Shown one piece after another: positions 8,249 through 15,832 of a stretch of 64,000 bases of DNA; the first letter of the stretch is position 1; each line of letters begins with the position of its first letter. The notes under the pieces were generated by a model. The model had not been told where the DNA came from, did not search any database, and saw nothing but the letters and a program-made list of their open reading frames with translations. Source of the DNA: JAPHSX01 sp041554195 (lineage in GTDB: Bacteria; Pseudomonadota; Gammaproteobacteria; Thiohalomonadales; Thiohalomonadaceae); NCBI GenBank assembly GCA_041554195.1, contig JBFFMJ010000009.1, forward strand, positions 62,001-126,000, given 5' to 3'. The position numbers and the translations under genes are program-made.

Positions 8249-9324
8249 TATCAGCAAGGAGTATCGATAACCTTATCATCGGTCAGGGCCTGGCCGGTAG
8301 CCTGCTCGCCTGGCGCTTACTGGCGCGAGGGGAGAGTGTGCTGGTGGTTGATAATAACTACGCCAGCTCCTCCTCGACGGTGGCGGCGGGGCTGATCAAC
8401 CCGGTGACCGGCAAGCGCCTGGTGAAAACGGTGGGTGTCGAAGAGTGCCTGCCGCAGGCGCGCGAAACCTACCGTGCGCTGGAACAGGCCCTAGGTGTTG
8501 CGCTGCTGGTCGATAAGCCGATGTTGCGTCTGTTTCATCACCCGTCCGAGCGTGAACGTTGGCAACGGCGACAGCAGGAGAGTGGTTACCGGGCTTATCT
8601 TGGCGAGGTGGTTGAGGCCTCACAGCTTCCCGCCCCGGTGGTGGCCAGCCACGGCGGTGGCCGGCAGTTACAGACCGCTTATCTGCGCACCGAACCGTTG
8701 CTGCTAGGTCTGCGCGAGGAGTTTAAAAAGCAACACAGTTATCTGCAGACCCGGTTCGACTATGGTGAGTTGCGACTGGGCGAGGGTGAGGTTCACTGGC
8801 GTGAGGTGACGGCCCGCCGTGTGATCTTCTGTGAGGGTTATAAGGGAGCGGCCAATCCGTGGTTTAACTGGTTGCCGTTCCAGCCAGCCAGGGGCGAGTT
8901 TCTCACCCTGCGCTGTGGTGAGAGGCTGCCTGATCTGATCATCAATTCGGGTCGCTGGATCATGCCGCGTGGCGACGGTCTCTATCGTGCCGGGGCGAGT
9001 TACGATCACCACCAACTGGATGAGAGCACCACAGCGGAGGCACGGCAGATGTTGCTTGCGGCCCTGCCGACCTTCCTTGCCGGGCCGCCACTATTTGAGG
9101 TGGTGGCACAGCAGGCGGGGGTGCGCCCTACCACCAGTGATCGCCAGCCCTTCATTGGTCTGCATCCGTACCATCCGACGCTGGCGATGTTCAATGGTTT
9201 TGGCTCCAAGGGCTCGTTACTGATCCCCTGGCATGTGGAGCGCTTTGTTCAACGTCTGCTCGATGCAACCCCCCTGCCGCCCGCGATAGATGTCGAGCGT
9301 TATCGTACGTTGGCGCATGGCTAA
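8248..9324 (+). CDS. DAO-family FAD oxidoreductase, candidate MnmC(o)/MnmL-type tRNA modification enzyme
   Basis: About 358 residues. The N-terminal FAD Rossmann motif is LIIGQGLAGSLLAW, and the C-terminal AGVRPTTSDRQPFIG plus FNGFGSKGS are typical of D-amino-acid-oxidase-fold flavoenzymes, including the oxidase half of MnmC. The frame is open from 8194, but the first ATG, GTG or TTG is at 8338, beyond the FAD motif, so it cannot be the real start. The best fit is ATA at 8248, in a TAATA junction exactly where a TAATG overlap would be expected. The next gene is a YtqB/MnmM-like methyltransferase overlapping by 8 bases, which together would reproduce MnmC: oxidation of cmnm5U34 to nm5U34, then methylation. 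Family firm; specific role inferred. Confidence 0.7.
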   Translation: MSARSIDNLIIGQGLAGSLLAWRLLARGESVLVVDNNYASSSSTVAAGLINPVTGKRLVKTVGVEECLPQARETYRALEQALGVALLVDKPMLRLFHHPSERERWQRRQQESGYRAYLGEVVEASQLPAPVVASHGGGRQLQTAYLRTEPLLLGLREEFKKQHSYLQTRFDYGELRLGEGEVHWREVTARRVIFCEGYKGAANPWFNWLPFQPARGEFLTLRCGERLPDLIINSGRWIMPRGDGLYRAGASYDHHQLDESTTAEARQMLLAALPTFLAGPPLFEVVAQQAGVRPTTSDRQPFIGLHPYHPTLAMFNGFGSKGSLLIPWHVERFVQRLLDATPLPPAIDVERYRTLAHG

Positions 9325-9904
9325 TCTGTCACTGGTACAGCAGGCACACCGGGTGGTTGCTGAGGTGTTACACACGGGGGATATTGCCATTGATGCCACC
9401 GTGGGTAATGGTCACGACACGCTGTTTCTTGCCACACAGGTGGGGTGTGCCGGCAAGGTCTACGGTTTCGATATCCAGCAGCAGGCGCTCGACAGCGCCT
9501 GGCAGCGCTTGGAACAGGCGGGGCAGACAGCACCGGTCTCGCTTTATCACGCCGGACACGAGGTGATGGCGATGCTATTGCCCGAATCGGTGGCGGGAAG
9601 GGTGAAGGCGGTGATGTTTAATCTGGGCTATCTGCCCGGTGGTGACAAACAGCGCATCACCTCGACATCGACCACGCTGGCGGCGTTGCAAGCCGCCCTG
9701 TCGCTGCTGGCCCCGGGTGGCGTGATCTCTCTACTGGCGTATACCGGTCACCCCGGTGGGCGCGAGGAGGCCGAGCAGGTGAAGGGCTGGGCCGTCGCTC
9801 TAGCGCAGGACCTTTTCACGACGACTATCGAGGTGCCGTCTGTACCGCTCGGCAACGCCCCGGAGTGGGTCGTGATCCGACGTCAGTCTGCCTTGGCGCC
9901 GTGA
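9317..9904 (+). CDS. YtqB/MnmM-like SAM-dependent methyltransferase
   Basis: A 195-residue Rossmann methyltransferase of the rRNA_methylase (YtqB) family. Motif I is AIDATVGNGHDT, the acidic end of strand two is in VYGFDIQQ, and the family signature NLGYLPGGDK is near residue 105, followed by SLLAYTGHPGG. The Bacillus YtqB protein was reported to be MnmM, which methylates nm5U34 to mnm5U34 in tRNA. The ATG at 9317 overlaps the stop of the FAD oxidoreductase, so the two are cotranslated and very likely work in one pathway. The gene ends head-on against the minus-strand gene at 9905. Confidence 0.8.
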   Translation: MANLSLVQQAHRVVAEVLHTGDIAIDATVGNGHDTLFLATQVGCAGKVYGFDIQQQALDSAWQRLEQAGQTAPVSLYHAGHEVMAMLLPESVAGRVKAVMFNLGYLPGGDKQRITSTSTTLAALQAALSLLAPGGVISLLAYTGHPGGREEAEQVKGWAVALAQDLFTTTIEVPSVPLGNAPEWVVIRRQSALAP

Positions 9905-10270
9905 CTATTCGCTGACTACGCGCCCACGGTAGACCCGCTTGGTTGAGCGCTTGTGTGATGATGACTCGGCCTCGGTTGTCTGTGTCGTCGCCACAGGCTG
10001 TGCCACCCCGCGATAGTAGTGAACCTTTTGCTGCACGGCGGCCTCCTCTTCGCCAACCGCCTCAGGCACGAGCATGGAGCGCAACTCCTTGGCCATCTCT
10101 TGTAACACCTCATTGCGTGATAGCCCGGCGTAGTGAAGTAATTTTTCTACCGCATCCAGTTCACTGATCGCTACCTTGATGTCGAACTCATCACGCACGA
10201 AACGGCGCATGATCATCAGCAGGCGAACGTAGTCCCGGTCTATCTGCTGCGGTTGTCCCTGTATTGACAT
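9905..10270 (-). CDS. Small protein of unknown function with repeated YRG motif
   Basis: A 121-residue protein, start chosen at the ATG behind a GGGAGA ribosome site. I do not recognise the family. The first 70 residues look alpha-helical and charged (RDYVRLLMIMRRFVRDEF), followed by VHYYRGVAQP, a Ser/Thr/Glu-rich linker and a basic end with KRVYRGRVVSE. The two YRG tripeptides, about 35 residues apart, recall the YRG core of DUF4278-type short motifs but this may be chance. It lies where lipB often follows ybeD in related genomes. No signal peptide or membrane segment. Confidence 0.55.
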   Translation of the reverse strand: MSIQGQPQQIDRDYVRLLMIMRRFVRDEFDIKVAISELDAVEKLLHYAGLSRNEVLQEMAKELRSMLVPEAVGEEEAAVQQKVHYYRGVAQPVATTQTTEAESSSHKRSTKRVYRGRVVSE

Positions 10271-10460
10271 GTTTTCTCCCCTTATTGGAATTCTTCTCGA
10301 CATAAGGTTCGCAAGTTGTATGCCAGTCAGCTGTTGGGTGTTTGTTGGGGTAGCAGCAGGTATGGTTTGTGAGACTGCCTACTGATGATGCAGTGGCGGT
10401 GCTCGCTGAACCGTGATGGGGCAATGGCTTAAGGGTTGGTGCGTTTGCGGACAACCGGCG

Positions 10461-10730
10461 CTATAGTGCCATCAGCACCTGCTCACAGGCGGTCAATTCG
10501 TAGTAGATATTGTCCAGCTGCTCGCGGCTGGTGGCGGTGACGGTGACGGTCACTGAGAGGTACTTGCCTCCTTTGGAATCGCGGCAGACCACCGCCCCCT
10601 CATGCAGATCGGGGCAGTGCTTGCGCACCAGCATCACCACATGCTCCTCGAACGTCTCGCTACTCTTGCCCATCGCCTTGATCGGAAACTGGCAGGGAAA
10701 CTCCAGCAGGGTATCTGTTTCGTTACTCAT
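10461..10730 (-). CDS. ybeD: YbeD/DUF493 family protein
   Basis: An 89-residue ACT-like small protein of the UPF0250/DUF493 family; E. coli YbeD has 87. Recognisable segments are LEFPCQFPIKAMG at the N-terminus and the central GKYLSVTVTVTATSREQLDNIY. Function is unknown; an allosteric regulatory role has been suggested from the fold. It is one base from the stop-start junction with the upstream aminotransferase gene, continuing the dacA-dat-ybeD order seen in other gammaproteobacteria. Confidence 0.92.
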   Translation of the reverse strand: MSNETDTLLEFPCQFPIKAMGKSSETFEEHVVMLVRKHCPDLHEGAVVCRDSKGGKYLSVTVTVTATSREQLDNIYYELTACEQVLMAL

Positions 10731-10731
10731 T

Positions 10732-11601
10732 TTACTCTTCTCGACCTTCTCGAAAGGCCTGCTTGTAGGCCTGGTAGTGGCTGATCACCCTCTCCCAGAT
10801 GGGGCCGGGGCGGCCATTTGCAATAGCCGCGGCGTTCAGCTCAATGATCGGCATGATCTCACGGCTGGAGGAGGTGAGCCAGATCTCATCAGCCTCCAGC
10901 AGTGCCTGTTCACTAATAGGCCGCTCTTCACATTGGATGCCGTGGCGGGCACACAGTTCCACCAACAGGTCCCGGGTGATGCCGGGGAGCAGGTGTCCCC
11001 CCTTCGGCGGGGTGGCGATCACACCCTTGTCGACGATAAAGATATTGCTGGCGCTGCCCTCGGTTACCTCGCCGTGACGCACGATAATCACCTCCTCCAC
11101 GCCAGCCCTGTCGGCCTCGTGGCGTAGCAATACGTTGGGCAGGAGGGAGGTCGTCTTGATGTTGCAGTGTTGCCAGCGGATATCCTCGGCGGTGATGGCG
11201 CGCAGGCCGCAACGTAGCATCGCCACATCCACCTCACCCACCGGGCTGCTCATAACGAACAGGGTGGGAGTGATCTCTGCGGGGATGCTCAGGTCGCGGG
11301 GGGCGGCCCCTCGTGTGAGCTGCAGGTAGAGTGACTGCTCACCACCGCCGTTGCGCTCAACAAGCTCCTCAAGCAGTTGTTGCCACTGGCTGTGGTCGAG
11401 CGGGTTGCTCATGTGGATGTCGGCAAGGCTCTGGTCGAGTCGTTGCAGGTGGTGGGACAGGCGGAACAGGCGACCGCCGTAGACCGGGATCACCTCGTAG
11501 ATGCCGTCGCCGAAGATAAAGCCGCGATCCAGCACCGAGATGCTGGCCCTGGCTAGGGGTAGAAATTCGCCGTTAAGGTAGACGCTGTTCTGTTGCGTCA
11601 T
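10732..11601 (-). CDS. dat: D-amino-acid (D-alanine) aminotransferase, class IV PLP enzyme
   Basis: A 289-residue fold-type IV aminotransferase. The N-terminal VLDRGFIFGDGIYEV and the PLP lysine K149 in CNIKTTSLLPNVL are diagnostic, as is EVTEGSASNIF. Length and the lack of branched-chain aminotransferase features favour D-alanine aminotransferase, which interconverts D-Ala/2-oxoglutarate and D-Glu/pyruvate and so supplies peptidoglycan precursors. The position between dacA and ybeD fits a murein role. 4-Amino-4-deoxychorismate lyase is a related fold but is shorter and less similar. Confidence 0.88.
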   Translation of the reverse strand: MTQQNSVYLNGEFLPLARASISVLDRGFIFGDGIYEVIPVYGGRLFRLSHHLQRLDQSLADIHMSNPLDHSQWQQLLEELVERNGGGEQSLYLQLTRGAAPRDLSIPAEITPTLFVMSSPVGEVDVAMLRCGLRAITAEDIRWQHCNIKTTSLLPNVLLRHEADRAGVEEVIIVRHGEVTEGSASNIFIVDKGVIATPPKGGHLLPGITRDLLVELCARHGIQCEERPISEQALLEADEIWLTSSSREIMPIIELNAAAIANGRPGPIWERVISHYQAYKQAFREGREE

Positions 11602-11614
11602 GAGTTCATCTTGG

Positions 11615-12754
11615 CTACTGAAAAAGCATTAGCAAGTTGTCCTTGAGAACCTGCACCAGGCCACCCTTCTGGATGTTCTGCAATGCCACCAGCGGGCGCT
11701 CGGCCAGTACCTCATCGTCCAGACGGACCTGCACCCGGCCAAAGGTCTGACCGCGAAGTGCCGGCGCGACGATGGTCTTGTCGACGTTGAGTGAGGCGTT
11801 GAGGTTTTTATACTGACCGCGCGGCACGGTGACGTAGAGCTGCTCGTTCAAGCCGAGCTTCAGTGACTCAAGCTCGCCCTTCCAGATGCGCATCTCCTTG
11901 AGCTCCTCTCCGGCGCTGTAGAGGCGGTGGGTCTCAAAGAAGCGGAAGCCGTAGTTGAGCAGTTTCTGACTCTCCTGGGCGCGCGCCTTTTCGCTCTTGG
12001 TCCCCATGACCACGGAAATAAGGCGCATCTCCTTGCGCAGGGCCGAGGCCACCAGGCAGTAACCGGCCGCCTCGGTGTGTCCGGTCTTCAGACCATCGAC
12101 GCTGTCATCGCGGAACAGCAGCAGGTTGCGATTGTTTTGTGCAATGTTGTTGTACTTGTAACTCTTCTCCGAGTACCAGTCGTAGTGATCGGGGAAGTCG
12201 CGAATGATCGCGGCGGCCAGCAGCGCCATGTCGTGCGGGGTGGTGTAGTGACCCTTGTGAGGCAGACCGGTGCTGTTGGCAAAGCGGGTGCCTGTGAGGC
12301 CGAGCCGTTTGGCGTGAGCGTTCATCAATGGTACGAAGCTCTCCTCGCTACCGGCGACATGTTCGGCCAGGGCGACGCTGGCGTCGTTGCCTGACTGGAT
12401 AATCAGCCCCTTTAGCAGCTTCTCAACCGAGACCTCGCTACCGACCTCGATAAACATGCGCGAGCCGGGCATGCGCCACGCCTTTTCACTGACGCGTACC
12501 TTATCGGTGAGGGCGATGTGCTGTGATTGCAGCTCATGGGAGACCACATAGGCGGTCATCATCTTGGTCAGGCTGGCAGGCTCCAGGCGCTGGTCGGCCT
12601 TGCTTTGAGCAATCATCTGGCCGCTATGGTAGTCCATCAGGACATAACCGGTGGCCGCCAGCTTTGGCGTGAAGGGGATCGTCGACGGTGTCGCATTTAC
12701 GGCGGAGACGACGAGCAGAAGCAGGGGGGCAATGATGGATTTGATGAAATGCAT
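11615..12754 (-). CDS. dacA: D-alanyl-D-alanine carboxypeptidase (PBP5/6 type)
   Basis: A 379-residue penicillin-binding protein that removes the terminal D-Ala from murein pentapeptides. A Sec signal ends near residue 21. The three active-site motifs are all present: SLTK (S61-K64), SGN (121-123) and KTG (223-225). The C-terminal half is the PBP5 beta domain, ending in an amphipathic stretch (LVQVLKDNLLMLFQ) that would anchor the protein to the outer face of the inner membrane. Part of the minus-strand cell-shape block; 13 bases from dat. Confidence 0.96.
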   Translation of the reverse strand: MHFIKSIIAPLLLLVVSAVNATPSTIPFTPKLAATGYVLMDYHSGQMIAQSKADQRLEPASLTKMMTAYVVSHELQSQHIALTDKVRVSEKAWRMPGSRMFIEVGSEVSVEKLLKGLIIQSGNDASVALAEHVAGSEESFVPLMNAHAKRLGLTGTRFANSTGLPHKGHYTTPHDMALLAAAIIRDFPDHYDWYSEKSYKYNNIAQNNRNLLLFRDDSVDGLKTGHTEAAGYCLVASALRKEMRLISVVMGTKSEKARAQESQKLLNYGFRFFETHRLYSAGEELKEMRIWKGELESLKLGLNEQLYVTVPRGQYKNLNASLNVDKTIVAPALRGQTFGRVQVRLDDEVLAERPLVALQNIQKGGLVQVLKDNLLMLFQ

Positions 12755-12840
12755 ACTCGAAAAGGGGCTAGTTAGCTGTTTGTTGCTGATAAGTGGACGA
12801 CATTCTACCGGTTTGGCGGCGGGAAATGTAGAGCGGTCTT

Positions 12841-13698
12841 TTAATCAAGGACGATACTCGGTACACCCATCCCCAATTGGTGAATACGTGAGGCAAGGCT
12901 ATCGGCCTCCTCAATGGAGGCGATGGGGCCGATGCGTACCCGGTAGATCTGCTTACGATCCACCTCGGTCTGCTGTACCGCCGCGGTGGTCACGTTGTTG
13001 AGTGCCAGCTGGGCGCGCAGTGATTCGGCATTGGTGCGGCTGATAAAAGAGCCGAGCTGCAGGAACAGTTTGTTGCCGGCGGCACCGGGGTCGCTGGCTA
13101 CCGGGGAGGCGCCGGCCGTGGTCGTTGTCGTTGCCGGTGTGACACGAGCGGTAGTGGTTACGTTGGATGTCTGGCCCGGCTCGATGGCACGCAGCTCGAC
13201 ATTGCCGGTACCGTTCTGGGCAAAACCGAGTTTGCTTGCGGCGGCATACGAGAGGTCGATAATACGGTTGCCGTGGAACGGGCCACGGTCATTCACCCGA
13301 ACCACCACGCTCTTGCCGTTATCCAGGTTGGTCACCTGCAGGTAGGTGGGAATGGGCAGGGTTTTGTGCGCGGCGGTCATCGCGTACATATTGTAGACCT
13401 CACCGTTGGAGGTCTTGCGTCCATGGAATTTCTTGCCGTACCAGGAGGCGGGACCGCGCTCCACATAACCGGTGCTCTCCTTCATCACGTAGTAACGTTT
13501 GCCGAGTACCACATAGGTGGAGGGGTTGCCGGCACGGGTGCGTTTTTCGTGCTTCGGCACCGCATTTTCCAGGTGCGAGAAGTTCATCGGGCGGCTAGGC
13601 CCTGAATCGCGCGAGGAGAGGCTGCAACCGCCCAGCAATAGCAGACCCGCCACCAGGGCAAGCAGGCTGAAGTGGGCTGTGGTTGTCAGCTTAGTCAT
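12841..13698 (-). CDS. rlpA: Septal lytic transglycosylase RlpA with SPOR domain
   Basis: A 285-residue lipoprotein: lipobox LLLGGC with the acylated Cys at 25, a double-psi beta-barrel catalytic domain (about 75-165) with ASWYGKKFHGRKTSNGE and VRVNDRGPFHGNRIIDLS, a Thr/Ala-rich linker, and a C-terminal SPOR domain (about 205-285) that binds denuded glycan at the septum. It cleaves peptide-free glycan strands. The catalytic Glu of the DPBB barrel and the DRGPF motif are intact. Lies 6 bases from mltB, a second lytic enzyme. Confidence 0.94.
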   Translation of the reverse strand: MTKLTTTAHFSLLALVAGLLLLGGCSLSSRDSGPSRPMNFSHLENAVPKHEKRTRAGNPSTYVVLGKRYYVMKESTGYVERGPASWYGKKFHGRKTSNGEVYNMYAMTAAHKTLPIPTYLQVTNLDNGKSVVVRVNDRGPFHGNRIIDLSYAAASKLGFAQNGTGNVELRAIEPGQTSNVTTTARVTPATTTTTAGASPVASDPGAAGNKLFLQLGSFISRTNAESLRAQLALNNVTTAAVQQTEVDRKQIYRVRIGPIASIEEADSLASRIHQLGMGVPSIVLD

Positions 13699-13703
13699 GC
13701 AAT

Positions 13704-14720
13704 CTATCCGGCCTTGCGGCTACTCTTGCGCATCTCGGCATCGCGCGAGGAGAGGATCGCCTCGCTTAGCTGGTGTACCGCCATGGCGTAGAGTGGACTC
13801 CTATTATAGCGGGTTATAACGTAGAAGTTATGTAGCGCGACCCAGTACTCCTTCTCCTGATCGCTGCTCTCCAGGGCCAGCAGGGTGGCCGGTTGTTCCT
13901 CAAGCGCCATTTGCGTCGTCACTCCCGCACCCGTCAGCTCTTTGAGACTGATGGAGGGTTTGACCTCTTTTTTGATAAAGCGTTGCGCCGCGCTGTCGGC
14001 CACTTTGGCACGGGCGGTTACCGGCTCCCCCTGCTTCCAGTGGTGCTGGTGAAAATAGTTGGCGACGCTGCCGATAATGTCAGTGCGGTTGTCCCACAGA
14101 TCGCGGCGTCCATCCTTGTCAAAATCGACCGCGAAGTTGCGAAAGCTGCTGGGGATGAACTGCGGCATCCCCATCGCCCCGGCGTAGGAGCCGAGGAATT
14201 CCAGCGGGTCGCGCTTCTCCTCGCGCGCCATCAGCAGAAACTCCTTAATCTGCCCGCGGAAGAATTTGCTGCGCTTGGGGTAGCCGAAGCCCAGGGTGCT
14301 GAGCGCCTCAATGACCTTATAGCCGCCCTTATGGCGGCCGTAGAAGGTCTCGACGCCGATGATGGCGATGATGATGTGGGCCGGAACGCCGTACTCTTTT
14401 TCCGTCCTGGCCAGTAGCTCCGCGTTCTCTTCCCAGAACTTCACGCCGCCACGAATACGCTTTTCGGTAAGGAAGATAGGGCGGTACAGATGCCACGGTT
14501 TACTCTCTGCGGGGCGAGTCATGGTCTCAATGATCTGGGGGAGAAACTCTACCTGGCGGAATAGCCGGGTCAGTTCGGTCTTGTCGAATTGATGCTCCTG
14601 CACCATCTCATCGATCAAAGTGTGGCTGTCGGGAAATTTGTCGAACACACTCTGTGCCAAGAGGGGCGGGCTGAGCAGGGTGAGCAGCAGGGGGAGAATC
14701 TTTCTCATGGGGGAAACCAT
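13704..14720 (-). CDS. mltB: Membrane-bound lytic murein transglycosylase B
   Basis: A 338-residue glycosidase-family-103-type enzyme. The catalytic Glu is in IGVETFYGRHKGG, with GAMGMPQFIPSSF and the DGRRDLW motif downstream, all typical of MltB. The N-terminus has a Sec-type signal (KILPLLLTLLSPPLLA) but no Cys after it, so it may be a soluble periplasmic form rather than a lipoprotein. I use the ATG at 14720, which has an AAGG site and overlaps the rodA stop in ATGA; the codon before it is TTG. It cuts the murein glycan to 1,6-anhydro ends. Confidence 0.94.
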   Translation of the reverse strand: MVSPMRKILPLLLTLLSPPLLAQSVFDKFPDSHTLIDEMVQEHQFDKTELTRLFRQVEFLPQIIETMTRPAESKPWHLYRPIFLTEKRIRGGVKFWEENAELLARTEKEYGVPAHIIIAIIGVETFYGRHKGGYKVIEALSTLGFGYPKRSKFFRGQIKEFLLMAREEKRDPLEFLGSYAGAMGMPQFIPSSFRNFAVDFDKDGRRDLWDNRTDIIGSVANYFHQHHWKQGEPVTARAKVADSAAQRFIKKEVKPSISLKELTGAGVTTQMALEEQPATLLALESSDQEKEYWVALHNFYVITRYNRSPLYAMAVHQLSEAILSSRDAEMRKSSRKAG

Positions 14721-15832
14721 CAATCCTTCAATAACTTACGGTGAGTGTGAATCGACATCAGGATACCGAATGATGCCATCAAGGTTACCATGGAGCTACC
14801 ACCGAAACTAATCAAGGGAAGCGGTACCCCAACCACCGGCAACAGGCCGCTGACCATGCCGATGTTGACGAAGACGTAGATCAGGAAGGTCATGGTCAGG
14901 GCGCCGGCCAGCAGTCGACTGAAGGTGTCCTGTGCCTGGGCCGCAATATAGAGGCCGCGCAGTACGATGAACAGATAGAGCGCCAATAGCAGCAGGATCC
15001 CCATAAAACCGAACTCCTCGCTAAATACGGCGAAGATAAAATCGGTATGGCGTTCCGGCAGAAATTCCAGATGCGACTGGGTGCCGTTGAGCCACCCCTT
15101 GCCATAGCTACCGCCGGAGCCGATGGCGATCTTCGATTGAATGATGTGATAGCCCGCCCCCAGGGGGTCGTTTTCCGGATTGAGGAAGGTGAGCACACGG
15201 GTGCGCTGATAGTCGTGCATGCCGAAGGTCCAGAGCAGCCAGGCGGCGGGGACGGCCAGCACCGAGGCGATACCGATGATGCGCCACTGTAGCCCGGCAA
15301 ATAGCAGCACGAAGATGCCGGAGGTGGCGATCAGCAGGGCGGTACCGAGGTCGGGCTGTTTGGCAATGAGCAGCGTCGGAACCAGGGCGATGAGGGCGGC
15401 AATGAATAGGTGGCCGAGGCGTGGTGGCAGCGGCTTCTCTGCCAGGTACCAGGCGACCATCATCGGTACCGCCAGCTTCATCAGCTCCGAGGGCTGGAAG
15501 CGGATGCTGCCCAGGCGCAGCCAGCGTTGCGCCCCCTTGCCGGTATCGCCGACCACCAGCACCGCAATCAGCATGATCAGGCCGGCGGCGAAGATCCAGT
15601 GGGTCCAGCGCATCAGGGTGTCGGGGGCGATCTGGGCGAACAGCAGCAACACCCCGAAGGAGACGCCAAGACGGGTCGCCTGGCGCCACAGCTGTGCCTC
15701 ATTCTGGCTTGCCGCACTGTAGAGGATAACCAGGCCGACAGCGGCCAGCAGCAGCAGTCCCATCAGTAGTGGTGGATCGAGGTGCAGGCGGCGGAACAGG
15801 CCGTGACTGGATGAGGCATCACTGAGCAGCAT
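14720..15832 (-). CDS. rodA: Rod-shape peptidoglycan glycosyltransferase RodA
   Basis: A 370-residue SEDS-family integral membrane protein with about ten hydrophobic segments. SEDS landmarks are visible: PSELMKLAVPM, KQPDLGTALL, the large periplasmic loop with QSKIAIGSGGSYGKGWLNG and FLPERHTDFIFAVFSEEFG, and the C-terminal PLISFGGSSM. RodA polymerises lipid II for the elongasome and works with PBP2, whose gene is immediately upstream (one base apart). Start ATG overlaps nothing; the stop overlaps mltB. Confidence 0.97.
   Translation of the reverse strand: MLLSDASSSHGLFRRLHLDPPLLMGLLLLAAVGLVILYSAASQNEAQLWRQATRLGVSFGVLLLFAQIAPDTLMRWTHWIFAAGLIMLIAVLVVGDTGKGAQRWLRLGSIRFQPSELMKLAVPMMVAWYLAEKPLPPRLGHLFIAALIALVPTLLIAKQPDLGTALLIATSGIFVLLFAGLQWRIIGIASVLAVPAAWLLWTFGMHDYQRTRVLTFLNPENDPLGAGYHIIQSKIAIGSGGSYGKGWLNGTQSHLEFLPERHTDFIFAVFSEEFGFMGILLLLALYLFIVLRGLYIAAQAQDTFSRLLAGALTMTFLIYVFVNIGMVSGLLPVVGVPLPLISFGGSSMVTLMASFGILMSIHTHRKLLKD

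Noticed and set aside
10191..10454. Minus-strand ORF of 87 residues between ybeD and the YRG gene
   Set aside because: No ribosome site, odd composition rich in His/Pro/Thr, and it overlaps the 5' end of the better-supported 121-residue gene.
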